Of a stretch of 64,000 bases of DNA, positions 13,311-25,083 are shown piece by piece. The notes under the pieces are model-generated. The model had not been told where the DNA came from. It ran no database searches and was given only the letters and a program-made list of their open reading frames with translations. The stretch is from Mesorhabditis belari (taxonomy: Eukaryota; Nematoda; Chromadorea; Rhabditida; Rhabditidae). Every line of letters starts with the position of its first letter. The first letter of the stretch is position 1. The DNA lies in the NCBI GenBank assembly GCA_958450365.1, contig CAUEEP010000860.1:186001-250000 (forward strand), given 5' to 3'. Made by a program: the position numbers and the translations under genes.

Positions 13311-13741
13311 TCATTTAAAGAATCTAATCATGTAATCTGTTTTATTTATAAATAATATTTCTAATAATATTTCTTTAATAATATTTTAATATTTCTAATC
13401 GTTTCTTGTCAAGACTCACCTTTTTAGGGATGTCGTTTAGCTTTGTGCTGAGAAAGAGAAATTTTCTTTTGCAGAAGCTCAACACTCTAATTCCTCACTA
13501 GATCTCATCGTCAGCTACATTTTCCGACCCCACATCGGTAGGTCCTGATAAGCGGTTCTCGAGATTACGAGGAATTTAGGCGACGCTCAGGGTGCACTAC
13601 TATTAGAGAAAATACGGTAACAAAGATTTTATATTTTTCATTTAAAGAATCTACTCATATAATCTGTTTTATTTCTAAATAATATTTCTAATAATATTTC
13701 TTTAATAATATTTTAATATTTCTAATCGTTTCTTGTCAAGA
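13311..13741. repeat. direct repeat pair of about 105 bp
   Basis: The AT-rich segment at 13311-13413, ending in TTTCTAATCGTTTCTTGTCA, is repeated almost exactly at 13639-13741. A following motif, CTTTTTAGGGATGTCGTTTAG, is also present twice (about 13420 and 13853). The second copy precedes a partial element related to the palindrome at 15481, so the area has grown by nested insertion and duplication. Confidence 0.85.
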
Positions 13742-13850
13742 AAACGGGGGTGGCCCAAATGCGACCTTTTTTGCGCACCTGGACGTTTGCGCACCTTTTT
13801 TTTGCTGAAAAAGGCCTTAGGAAAGGTCGTAGAGCTTCGAAAATATATAT
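13741..13850 (+). mobile_element. half copy of foldback element B
   Basis: From AAAACGGGGGTGG through AAAGGTCGTAGAGCTTC this segment matches the left arm of the palindromic element at 15481-15870 with a few substitutions. Only one arm is present, so it is a truncated or half-deleted copy. Confidence 0.85.
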
Positions 13851-14477
13851 CGCCTTTTTAGGGATGTCGTTTAGCTTTATGCTGAGAAACAGAGATATTC
13901 TAAACCCGAACATGTATGTGGAAATCTTTTAAACAATCTGGAAATGGAAGAGTTTCACAAAATTCAAGAATATTTTCTCGAATCTTCTCTACATGATATG
14001 TTTTTGCATTGAAATTCTGCTGTGTGAAGAATTGAAAATCGAAAATTGAAATCAAAGATTGTGAAGAAACTCTCGGCAACTATTTACACAGCGACAATCA
14101 GCTACGCCATGAAAACCCAAGTGTCAGTCTTCAGTCTGAGCAAGTCAAATTTTTCACTTGTTTTCCTATTTTGGTACTTGTTTATATTGTTTATTGTTTA
14201 TTTTCTTGCAACAAAAAAAATTAGCATTGCAAATGTAGAATGCAATCAACTCGTTTTTCCTCATTCTTACTTTCACCGTTTCCAAAAAAACTGACCGTTA
14301 CATTTTTATGTGTTAAAAATGTGTGTAAATTTATGTGTAAAGTGTTAAAAAGTTAGGGAAATTGAAGTGAATTGTAAATTGTTATTGTATTGACTTGAGG
14401 GGAAAATTTAAACATGTACCCTTATTTCTTTAAATGACTGTATCTAAGTATGTAAATTAAAGTTTCAGCTTCTTTAT

Positions 14478-17400
14478 ATGAATCCTTCGAGTAATGTTCC
14501 CGGTCCATCGACAAGTCGTGTCCAAGATGATGAAGATAATGCCGATAATGCCGATAATGCCGATGATAATGCCGATGATAATGCTTCTGAGTGAGTTTGC
14601 CTTTCAACAAAACAAAACAAACTTAAGAACTGCCAAAACAGATATTATTTTTGATAAAAAATCCCCTAAAAACTTTAGGGAAGACTACGAGGTGGAGGAA
14701 ATCCTATTGGATAAGACAATTGATGGGGAAAAATATTATTTGGTGAAATGGGTTGGGTTCAGCGAAGAAGAAAACACCTGGGAACCAAGGGAATCATTTG
14801 TGAGTTTTCAAGGGAAAATATAAAATTGAGAACTTATTGAATTGAGAATTGAGAACTTATTGAGCATTAAGACTTCTTCCGCGAGGCTTCTTGAAGAATA
14901 TGAGTTGAGGAAACGAGAAGAAAGAGAGGAAATGGCGAAGATACAACACAGAAAGGTTTGCATTTGATTGGACTGATTGGAGATTTGCCAACAGTGGATG
15001 GTTTTGAAAAGTTACATCTTTGTCTGAAATATCACGAATTTTTACTTAAATGATACTTTATCGCTATCCAAACTTGTATACTTTTCATACACGTCTTTTT
15101 GAAGTTTGGCTAAAGCAAGGAGGGGGTCACACATTTGGTTTGGCCACACATTTGGTTTGGCCACACATTTGGTTTGGCCACACATTTGGTTTGGCCACAC
15201 ATTTGGTTTGGCCACACATTTGGCCACATTAATTTATTTGGTTTGTGTTATTATTTTTATTTCTGTTAACTTTTCTTGATAAAATAAAAGTGCGTCTATA
15301 ATTTTTTGACAGCTGATAAAACGTTTTTTGTACGATAGAGTACTTTGGATGAGTGAAATGACTTGAAATTTTGCATAGGTTGTTTTTTTACATTAAAGAA
15401 ACTAAAAAATACTTTTCACTGGACTAGCACTTATATCCGGCTCTAAACTAGCAAAATAATGTCAAAATAAAAAGTGAAAACGGGGGTGGGACAAATGCGA
15501 CCTTTTTTTTGCGCACCTGGACATTTGCGCGCCTTTTTTTGCTGGAAAAGGCCTTAGGAAAGGTCGTAGAGCTTCAAAAATGTTTTCATAGAAGGGAATC
15601 GTGTGCGTAGATTCCGAATTTCGACAAATCAGAGCTCGCTGACACGTCAAATTTGGGCTAAAAGGCAAAAACTGCGGAAAAGCGTTAAGTTGCGTAGTTT
15701 TTGCCTTTTAGCTCAAATTTGACGTGTCAGCGAGGTCTGATTTGTCGAAATTCGGAATCTACGCACACGATTCCCTTCTATGAAAATATTTTTGAAGCTC
15801 TACGACCTTTCCTAAGGCCCTTTCCAGCAAAAAAAAGGTGCGCAAATGTCCAGGTGCGCAAAAAAAGGTAGCAAAAAGGTAAAAAAAGGTAAAAAAGGTA
15901 GCTCTAAACTCTAAGCAAAAAACAGGGTGCGTCTATAATTTTTTGACAGAGTGTATAACAAAAAGCGCAATTTTAGATGATCTCAAAAATGAATGAAATT
16001 TTTGCAAAGAAGCGATCATCGTCAAGGGAAAGAAGCGGCACACCGTGAGTGTTTTTAAAGGCACCCAAATTCGACAAAATGTTTTAAAAAGATTTCTAGA
16101 TCTTCTCGTCGTCGCACACCACAAATCGATTCCTCGCCCGAACCTCCGTGAGTTAAAAAGCAAAAAAACTATCGTAATTTTTTGAACAGAAGCTCAGCTG
16201 TGAGCTGATTTTTTTGTTATTGCATTCTTTGACTTTTCACTATGCAAATTTTAGTCGATCTCGTCGTCGAAGACTGAGCGTCGAACATTCCACGGAGTCC
16301 ATTCAGTGAGTTAAGCAAAATGAGAGAAACAAGGGTGTAGAATTTTATGGATTAGGGCTATATGCTTGAAAGTATTGAAAAAGTCTAAAGTGCCATCAAG
16401 CTATAAATCTATACTGAAACTATAGCCTAAAGAAATCGTTAACCACTGAACTGTAATAACAATTCATGGGTCGCCGCGGTGTCGAAAGCTCGCCCGAGTC
16501 TGACACAACGAGGTAAATGATATGCTATGAAGGTGCAGTGTTTGGAGCTTTTTGATTTGCGAACACAATACTACCGAATACTACCGAATACACAATACTA
16601 CCGAATACCACAATACTACCGAACACAATACTATTAAACTAAAAAGCTCTGCAAGTTTAATGCTAACATTATTAACAACACTAACAAGACTCAAACCGTC
16701 GCACCTAGCGAGGAGCCATTGCCTCATTTCAGTGAGGAGCCAAGTTCTGCCTTATTCCTTTAATCCTTCAATCACATCTCAAGACTGGCTTTTTAAAAAT
16801 CGAACGCTAGATTCAGTTTTGATGAAGAAAGACCATCAACAAGCAAAGAATCGAGCCAACAACGATCAACGTCAACAAGTTCAATGTATGATAAGTTACA
16901 GAAGTTCAATGTATGATAAGTTAAGTTACGAATGATGAGTTTTGTGTTTTTCGCTCTCTCAAAGCAATTCTAATGCAAAATTTTGATTGAACTTTTTTCA
17001 AAGTGTAAAGAAATCTCGTTTTTTAAAGAAAATCGACCTTGTCAAAAATCCATAATTTTAGTGACGCAACTTCCAGGAAAAAGGCCACCCAAAAACCAAA
17101 CGATTTTCTCAAAGGGGTGGTCAGTTTTTAAACGCTCAAACTGCCAATTTTATGGTGAAAAGATTTAATGCTACACCAGAGTACTAATCCTTAAAAATTA
17201 AAAACAAACACCATAATTTTAGCTAGAGCAAATGCTGAACCCAAGACAAGTAGAATCCCAAGATCCGAACGATCTTCAAATTTTCGCTACAAAAATGTAC
17301 TTTCAACAGCGCAAGGTTTGATTTGAATGTGTTGACGAAAAATGAGCTTTTGCTCAAAAATAGAATTTGAAGTGATGAAGCTTAAATATTATAATGTTAT

Positions 17401-18529
17401 AGTAAAGTGTAATGTAGAGTTCGGCAAACAAAACCGAAACCAAAACAAACCAAAACTCAATTTGCATATAAATTAACATGTAAATTTAAAATTGTAAAAT
17501 GCAAATTTCCTTTCACTTTTTCTCACTCCCAAAATCTCGCGGCCGAAAAAAGGACCAAAACACGACCTCGAAATGTCGAAACAAAAAATAGCCTATGGGA
17601 CAGATTTTTGGACGCTGATTTCAAATCTGCAAACAGATTTTCGCTAGCTCCTCCCAATCGCGAGATATTGGCGAGTTTTGGTTAGTTTTAGTTTTGGTTT
17701 TGGTTAGTTTTAGTTTTGGTTTTGGTTTTGTTATGGTTTTGGTTTTGGTCGTTTTGGTTTTGGTTAAGTTTTGTTTTGTTTTCCGAAGTCTAGTGTAATG
17801 TAATTTTATAGTAACTTTTCAGCGGAAACTCATCCAAACGTCCGAGCTTTTGCCAAACGAAGAATTGCCATCGGAGTGTGGATTTATGAGAGACTTTGAG
17901 GTGAAAAGTAACTAGCATTCATAGCAATGTATCAGTTTTACATTTAAACGTTAACTTTTTTCAACTTTACACCTAAGTAAATTGTAAGGCAAGGCTTATA
18001 AAGAAAGAGAGATTTACTCTAAACGGAGTTTAAGAATAGCTTCAGTTTTCTGAACTTCTGAACTCTAGATATCTATTTACCAGCGTACGTTCCGCCTGAT
18101 GGCATTCAGTTTTCTAAATAACAAATATTCTTGAAAGTTACTGTAATCAAATCACCAGTTAAATTCGATTAGCCCAATTTTGGTATCATTCGATGAGAAA
18201 TCACAATGCTCAGTTAATGATACCAAAATCGAGCTGATTGAATGTAAACTGTTGGCCTGGTTACGGTAGTTTCCTAAAAAAATGCCTTTTGCATTATCAT
18301 TGCTGTCGTGTCGAGGATTTACCTATTTGCTTTTCGATTACTGTAGTTTTAAACCTAAACATCTAGGCTCATCAACAAAGCCGTTTTTCGTGACGGTCTG
18401 CACTACTTGTCGGTTCAATTCGAGGATTATCAAATGAGTCAATTAATCGAAAAGAATATCGTTCAAAAGTATCGTGCCGATCTCTATGCAAATTATCTCG
18501 ATTCGCCATTGTCATTGTTCGGAAATTAG
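14478..18529 (+). CDS. HP1-like chromodomain / chromoshadow protein
   Basis: This is probably a heterochromatin-binding protein reading methylated histone H3. A 3' splice site (TTTCAG) lies 11 nt before the ATG. Exon 1 (14478-14590) encodes an acidic N-terminus with DNADNADNADDNADDN repeats. Exon 2 (14679-14799) encodes a chromodomain starting at about residue 40: DYEVEEILLD, then YLVKWVGFSEEENTWEP, giving the aromatic-cage set Y, W and F. Exon 3 (14872-14955) adds a charged helix (LLEEYELRKREEREEM). These three exons join in phase. Further in-phase exons at 15977-16044, 16100-16147 and 16255-16305 encode an S/R-rich linker; those between 16489 and 17320 are tentative. The C-terminus, GFMRDFE (about 17880-17901) plus LHYLSVQFEDYQMSQLI and a terminal stop at 18527-18529, resembles a chromoshadow domain. 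The junction before the last exon is unresolved. Intron 3 carries a tandem array and a palindrome. Confidence 0.75.
15128..15235. repeat. 15-bp tandem repeat in an intron
   Basis: Six to seven copies of CACATTTGGTTTGGC lie in the long third intron of the chromodomain gene. The array creates spurious open frames on both strands. Confidence 0.95.
15481..15870. mobile_element. foldback element B (palindrome of about 390 bp)
   Basis: The left arm runs from CGGGGGTGGGACAAATGCG through GCTAAAAGGCAAAAACT. The right arm repeats it in reverse complement (AGTTTTTGCCTTTTAGC through TTGCGCACC), leaving only a very short spacer around 15675. Arms are about 180 bp with few mismatches. No coding capacity is seen. 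It sits inside an intron of the chromodomain gene, so the pre-mRNA would contain a long hairpin. Confidence 0.9.
17418..17795. repeat. AACCAAAACC / GGTTTTGGTT foldback
   Basis: The left end carries GGCAAACAAAACCGAAACC and the right end long runs of GGTTTTGGTTTTGGTTAAG. The two ends pair around a spacer that is not obviously repetitive. It lies in an intron of the chromodomain gene. The same motif family appears at 12575-12760 and 22800-22860. Confidence 0.7.
18146..18247. repeat. small inverted repeat, related to 61370-61475
   Basis: CCCAATTTTGGTATCATT on the left pairs with AATGATACCAAAATCGAGC on the right. A diverged relative with the same ends (AGCTCAATC, AAATTGAGCTAATCGAATG, TTACGGTA) is present near 61370-61475. 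It is probably a short non-autonomous element family. Confidence 0.6.
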
Positions 18530-18682
18530 TACATATCATAGTATTTATTGGATAGATGATAGACATTAAAATGCGTAAATGCTTACTGTAAAATAAATAC
18601 ATTGGTACAACCGGAGACACACGTGTAATACAATTTTGTAACATGACACACTAATACAACGAATACTAAAGACTTCCTTTTC

Positions 18683-21600
18683 TTAAGAATTCTTCTGTGG
18701 GACCTTGATGGTGACCTGAAAATGAAGAGAAATTTCAACGTAATTGTATATTTTCAAACCGTTTTCACTTCAGTGTATGCTTCAAGACCATATTCACCGA
18801 GTTCACGACCGATTCCTGAAATTGAAAGCAATTGAATGGTTCTTTTTACGTGTTAAACGATAAGTGTTATTGAATCTATAGCAGAATTAGTCCTTTAGCT
18901 GTCAAGAGTTAAAAATGGATCTTCAATTGTTTGGAGATCAAAACGAGCCACTGCATTTTGTTGACCGACTCAAGTACCGCTTTTGACCATTGTTAGTTAA
19001 AGAACCAGGTTTGGGGTGAGCCATATTATTTTCTTAGTACATTCTTATTGTTAGTACCCATACTACTTACAATTAGTACATTCAGTTCTTCATTTGATGA
19101 GAAGAAATTCAACTCAAAGAAGCTAGCAATATTGCCTCACTAACCAGATTGTTTGTATCCACCAAACGGAGCCGCCGCATCAAACACATCGTAGCAGTTA
19201 ACCCTGAAAATATTTTTGTCTTTGATTTAACTTTTAGCTGTAAGGCAGATTGTATGTTAGTTCTTTGCACCACAACCCCTTTATTGAATCACTCACCAAA
19301 CCGATCCAGCTCGAATATTATTGGCCACATAGAGAGCTCGATCGATGTCCTTTGTTACGACGGCGGCCGCCAATCCGTAAATTGTGTTGTTCGCTTTCTC
19401 GACGAGATCCTCCATCGAATCGAAACGAATCACCGACATCACCGGGCCAAAGATCTGATATTGTATTTGGATATTACTGTAGCTGAGACCAGAGCTGGGT
19501 ACTTTCAAAGTCTACCATCACTACAGCTTTGAAACTAACAATAAGATCCTAACTATAAGAGTAAAGGGCTCTTCTCGGAAATCCGGGTCTTTTCATTGTG
19601 AAAAGCTATCATATGCAAAACCCCAAGCCAATTCGACTCCCTTGGGACTTTTCTTGGGACATAGGGCTAAAATAAACTCCACCATTAGGTTCTACGCCCC
19701 TGAAAACCGCGGGGCACAAATTTCTAACATTAAAGCTCATTTGAGAACCATTTACAGAACAAAAGAAAAATCACTGTGTAAAATGACTAGCGAGATGTTC
19801 TTTGTGCGGTCACGAAATCGCTCATTTTCTGGCATACCCGTCAAATTTGGGCATAGTGAGAACGGGCAAGCCGCTCCTTCTCCAACCCCTCCTCCAGAAG
19901 GGAAGCACCGTATACCGGACGGGTATGCCAGAAAATGAGCGATTACGCGGCCGCACAAAGAACACCTCGCCAGTCATTTTACACAGTGATTCTTCTTTTG
20001 TTTGTAAATGGTTCTCAAATGAGCTTTACTGCTAGAAATTTATGCCCCGGGTTTTTCAGGGTCGTAGAACCTATTGGTGGAGTTTATTTTAGCCCTTTGC
20101 CCCAAGAAAAGTCCCAAGGGAATCGAATTGGCTTTGGGTTTTGCATATGATAGCTTTTCACAATGAAAAGACCCGGATTTCCGAGAGGAACTGAGTAAAA
20201 ATATCAGAATGGAGAGTAAATACTTTAGTTTGACATTTGAAAAGCTTTCCTAAACATACCTCTTCCTGAGCAATCTTCATATCATCGCGAACATTGGCGA
20301 AGATTGTCGGCTCGACGAAATGCCCCTTCTCACCAACTTTCTTTCCACCGTAAACCTGGAATGAGCCGGAATCAAAATAATTGGTGTTAAAACGGTTATT
20401 TATAACGTCAGCTAAGGCTTTGAAGTGGATTTCAGTAAATATATGTAGTCCTGCCTAACGTGCCAAGAGACTAGGTTTTACTATACTCTTCCGTTTTTAC
20501 GTCAACCAACCAGTTGAGCTCCTTCTTTCTTTCCAATGTCGATGTACTTGAGAATGGTGTTCACTTGGTTTTCATCAATCTAAATATGCATTCAATCCGA
20601 TCATCAGCCTTGACTAACCTGTGGTCCTTGATCGGTCTTCAGATCGAACGGATCACCGACAACGCGCTTTTGAGCCAATTCCTTGCTTCGAGCGATGAAC
20701 TCATCGTATACCTACAAAGTTTATTGGAGACACTGCTACTGCCAAATAGTATCAGGTTGGCCGGAAAGTCTTGTCCGCTTTTTTAAAGGTTACCCTTTGA
20801 AATGAATAATGAACCAATCGATCTATGGTTTGTTTTATCAGAAAGTCCTATTATTTATTTACAAATAATCCTTAAAGTCAAAGTCCTAAAAAGCTCGCGT
20901 TTTTTTTTAGTTAATTTTTTTAAAGGTTTGAAGTCGAGTAGTCAAAAACGATGAAACTTAAAGCTCCGATTTGAGCACCTTTTGCCAAAGAAATCTATTT
21001 TGGTGTCAAAAGATAGAAAATGAAAAGTTAGGCAGATAGACAAATTTACATAACATTTCACCAAGCCATTTTCATTCTATGCTCATTGTAAGGATTTTAA
21101 GAAAAACAAGAATTCCCGTTCGGATTTGCTTCAAAGCCGACTCAAATTTGCCTAAAAATAAGCTAAATGAAATAGTTAACCTTTTTTATTTAAAGCAAAC
21201 CACACGTTGATCGGCTAATTATTCATTTATAAACGAAAATTTCAAAAAGGCGGACAAGCCTTTCCGGTCAAACCAATATTTGTACTCAAAACCAACCTTT
21301 CCTTCTACGAAAGTCCGACTTCCCGCACAGCAACACTGTCCCTGATTGAAGAAAAGTCCGTGGTGGGCCTGTTTGACGGCATCGTCCAGATCCGCATCAG
21401 CGAAGATGATATTCGGTGATTTTCCGCCCAACTCCAGGGTGACCCTAGAATTTTTTTTCTGACTCATGACTCATGCATTTTAAAAGTCTCTATTCTTATC
21501 TCAAACTACCTAGCTATTGAACCAAACATTGGCTCTTTTACTCACTTCTTAATGTTGCTCTCGGCGGCTGACTTCATCACGATACGACCGACATCGGTTG

Positions 21601-24119
21601 ATCCAGTGAAAGCCAACTAAAGGATAAGTTTTTGAGGATTTTCCAGATATTGAGGTTTAACCCACCTGTCTATTGTACATTTGTAAGATTTACCTTATCG
21701 ATTCCCATATGAGCTGCAATCGCTCCACCAGCTGTCGGTCCAAAGCCAGGCAAAATGTTCACAACACCCTCCGGAAAACCAGCCTAAAAAGAAACGTGAT
21801 GTTTAAAGTTTGGCGATTTTTAAACCTCTTTGATCAAAGATGCGACATGGAGAGCCGAGAGGGGCGTTTGCTCAGCCACCTAAATACCATTTTTTGTAAG
21901 CAGAATTCGCGGTAATTTTTGACATTGTTGTACTTCATGAACAAGAACAAAAACTTGATGTAACACGTTATATAATTTAAGTATGGGTTATTGAGAAATT
22001 CTAATGCAAAGTGCTTTTTATGGGCTCAAAAACAGCTACTCACCTTCATCACGACGGTATTTCCCATTGCCAGCGCTGGGCCGAGTTTCCAGGCTTGCAT
22101 GAGAAGAGGGAAATTCCACTAAAAGTTATTGTTCTTTCATCTAATATCCTTTTCTACCGGAATGATTTGCCCACAAACTCCAACGGGCTCGTGTCGAGTG
22201 TATGTGAAATGATCACCGGCAATCGGAATCGTTTTTCCGTGGTTTTTATCGGCCCAACCAGCGTAATATCTTGAAAATTGTGATTTATAGAAATTATACA
22301 TTGCGGACTTAAGACAAACTAGTAGCTAGATAAAGAAGTAAATAATGAAATCTGATTTCAATCTCACCTCAAACAAGCAATCGAAAGTCCCAAGTCAGCC
22401 GCATAAGCAACAGCATATGGCTTTCCGTTGTCAAGAGTTTCGAGTGACTAAAGACAATCTTTAGAAAAGAGTATAATTTCTTGGAACGACTGTGCACAGT
22501 TCCTCACGACTTACGATTTAAAACGTGCCAACTTTGGCAAATTACTGTACTCTCGCCTTTAATTTTAATCCACTTTGTATCTTTCGTCTAATCAAAATTT
22601 TCTCAAGTTTCACTTACGGCCAGAATTTGGCGATCTCGTTCCATCAAGTCGGCGAGCCGATTGAGAAGAATTCCCCTTTGAGCGGCGTCCATTCGACGCT
22701 AAATTTATGCTTAACTCTAAACGAGGCCCTTTTTAAGTAAACTGAGCGAGTAACTTAAGTAACTTTAAGTAGCGAGAGATAAGTGAAAAAATACCAAAAT
22801 AATTTCGGTTTGTTTTGCTTTACATAACCACCTAGTTTTCTAGTTGTTGTTTAGTTTAAATCTGATAAAGTTGAAGAGAATAAACCGTGCTTTGTTTAGG
22901 TGGAAAAGAAAAAGAAAAGTAACGAGACGAGCGACATGCCGCCAGAAGATTAGCTCAATGCTTGCAACGTACGCGCGGCCGAAGAAGAGGTTTGGTTAAG
23001 TTAAACATTTTAGTGAAAGTATTTACATCTAGGTGATCGTCATTTCATCGTCGTCGGAAGAGGAACAAGAGGCGGAAAGAAAAAACAAGAAGCACGAGTG
23101 CAAGGTAAGGAGGTGTTTGCAAAAACAAAAAAACAATGTTTTATAGAACACTGCGATGTTCGACCACACAGCAAGACACCACAACGACCTGCACGATTTG
23201 TCAAGAACAAGTAAATTGTTGTTGAGTTTAAGCTTTGTATTTGCTACTTTGGTTCGAATTCGGAGCCGGGGGAAAATGAACGAAGAAGCGAGGAAACACG
23301 CCGCCGAGAAGCACAACATCATGGACTGCATATCGATCGTCGAGAATCGAGTGTTTGTCTATATATTTCTTACTATTTCTAGAGCATTTTTAGGTATTTG
23401 TTCCCAGAAAAATGCAGGTCTCTCATCATCACGTGTTTCCCGGAGATGGAGAAGAAAATCGAGAAGTGGAAGCCCCGCCAAGCGAAAACGAGGCGTTGCT
23501 CTCTCTCCACCTGTCGTTCTCTCTTTATGTTTTATTTAGTGTTACGAGGAAATGAAGGCCAATCCCGATAAAGACCAATTCTTGACCTACCATCTTTTAG
23601 ATTGTTTTTTATATTGTTTTTATGATTGTTTGTACAATGTTTGTTACTTCTCTCTTATGGTTTAAGTTTAAATTATAAGAGACCCACCCATGGAGCCCCA
23701 AGTCGGAAAGCTTGTTGAGCTGCCTGAATCAAATATTTTATTATAGAAATTTATTAGAAACAAAACTAATGCCTATATACCTTATTTTCTGTTAAACCTC
23801 CATAAATATGTATTGAAATAAATTTGTGTTCACCCACCTTTACGGCGGCGTTCACATCGGCTTTATCAGCCTCGGCCACATCAGCTATTTTGCCCCCCGT
23901 CGCCGGGTTGAATGTCTCAAACGTCTTGCCGCTCTTCGCGTTCACAAAATCATTGTTGATGAAGAGCTATAAATAAAGGGGTTTTAAACAAAAATGGTCA
24001 GTTTGATAAAAGTAAAACTATTTTTTAAAGTCTACCTGCGTATATTTTGGGTTCACGTTCCGACTTGGCGCTGGAACTGAGCTGTGACGGATTGCTTGAC
24101 GTGCCACCAATGACAACAT
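18683..24119 (-). CDS. alh-1: mitochondrial aldehyde dehydrogenase (ALDH1/2 class)
   Basis: This NAD-dependent enzyme oxidises aldehydes to acids. About 16 exons read on the minus strand. The start (24119) encodes a basic, hydroxylated leader ([14 protein letters not shown]) like a mitochondrial presequence. Landmarks in order are [40 protein letters not shown] (cofactor region); FTGSTDVGR (21546-21617); the catalytic glutamate in LELGGKSPN and catalytic cysteine in [11 protein letters not shown], both in one exon at 21291-21445; [26 protein letters not shown]; and the C-terminus [11 protein letters not shown] then [10 protein letters not shown], identical in form to animal ALDH2 ends. Introns are unusually large for this window because three insertions and one coding-like island sit in them. 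Convergent with the chromodomain gene; the two stops are only about 150 bp apart. Orthology to C. elegans alh-1 is inferred from type and targeting. Confidence 0.93.
19569..20190. mobile_element. foldback element C, arms of about 290 bp, in an aldehyde dehydrogenase intron
   Basis: The left arm starts near CTCGGAAATCCGGGTC and the right arm ends with GACCCGGATTTCCGAG. Within them CGCTCATTTTCTGGCATACC pairs with its complement at 19924-19943. Arms match with scattered differences; the spacer around 19860-19910 is short. The element encodes nothing recognisable and lies wholly in one intron, so it should be spliced out as long double-stranded RNA. Confidence 0.9.
20752..21276. mobile_element. 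mariner-type MITE (TA-flanked, 525 bp)
   Basis: The left end, TCAGGTTGGCCGGAAAGTC, and the reverse complement of the right end, TTGGTTTGACCGGAAAGGC, form terminal inverted repeats. Both continue into CTTGTCCGC and a T-rich tract, and TA lies immediately outside each end. The GGTTG-CCGGAAAG form is typical of mariner termini. The interior has no transposase frame. It lies within an aldehyde dehydrogenase intron, beginning about 40 bp from one exon and ending about 15 bp from the next. Confidence 0.85.
22880..23545 (+). other. coding-like island on the opposite strand of an intron
   Basis: This part of a large aldehyde dehydrogenase intron is GC-richer than its surroundings. On the plus strand it has several segments bounded by splice-like sites. 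After CATCTAG at 23032 comes [20 protein letters not shown] ending at GTAAGG; after TTTATAG comes a His/Asp-rich segment ending at GTAAAT; then [16 protein letters not shown] and, after GCAG, a segment open in more than one frame. I cannot make one frame pass through all of them. It may be a nested gene, a pseudogene or captured exons of a transposon. Confidence 0.35.
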
Positions 24120-25083
24120 ACCTGCAAAGTGGAAATTTGCATTTACAGCAAGAAACCTTCAAGAAAATCGCTGTTTCATTTAATCAAAACGTTTGTTGTG
24201 GACAAAGCGGAAAAAGAGCAAGTGAGATAGCATTGTGCTTTGACATAAAATTTCGTCAAATAACACAATCAATAACATTTGTGGCTTTGACGGGATTTTA
24301 TGTAAAGGAAAACATTCTTATCTACCGCGCAAATCTAATATCGCAAGAAGAGATAGGAAGGTGCAGAGGTCGAAAAGATAAACAAATTTTGAGATAAAAG
24401 GGATTTTTGAGGGAAATGAAGTCAGCAATTGTCGCAAAAAGTAAATTCTGTCCGTGTCATTACCGAGCAATGCAAGTGCCCAGAGGTAATTGAAAGTAAT
24501 TGTGGAATAGCAAAAGGGTTAGTAAAATATGCAATATTTAATCCACAAATACAAGACAAATTTTGTTTTTCCAAATCACAAATTTAAAATGAGAACGAAA
24601 ACATGCCAACTAAAAGAATTTCTTTTTTGATAATGCTCTTTTGAAGAGCTCCTTTTTCCAATCTTTCCCTTAAAAAGTCAAAAAATACTTGCGGAGGTGT
24701 AGACTGATTAGAAATCAAAAATCAAAATGAATTCTCAATCCCCTCTAAAATCAGGTGAGGAAAGACAAACGAAAGTCATTGAAAAGCTTGAAAAAATTGC
24801 CTTCTTTCACGTAGTTTCTCCCTGATATTGATCGATGGCAGGACCTCTGCGAGTAAAAAAACGAAGCAAACACCAAAAGAAAAACGGCAATGATTTGAAA
24901 CGAAGGCCTTTTTCCCAATCGTCCTTGAAGCATGAAAAAGTGGTGAAAATTCTTTGGTCTTGTGCCGATCACTCGTGAAAGATCAATCCTTTTGAGTTTA
25001 AAAACATTTATTGAAATGTGAAAATAATCGAAAAAATACCAGTCTCAAAAATTCACTAAATCTAAGTTTTTCAAACACGTGTT

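Larger units (their letters stand above)
8254..14477. other. gene-free stretch rich in repeats
   Basis: No gene is supportable between the tandem duplication and the chromodomain gene. The stretch contains a 16-bp array, a MITE at 11164-11561, copies of two dispersed repeats, and pyrimidine-rich sequence at 10735-10960 that resembles upstream or UTR sequence. A 72-residue plus-strand open frame at 11688-11906 has a hydrophobic stretch but no splice context or homology that I recognise. Confidence 0.45.

Noticed and set aside
15042..15232. Open frames on both strands with repeated VWPNQMCGQTK- or HTFGLAT-like units
   Set aside because: They are translations of the 15-bp tandem repeat in an intron.
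16552..16935. 127-residue plus-strand open frame
   Set aside because: It begins in a short tandem repeat and crosses likely exons and introns of the chromodomain gene in the wrong frame.
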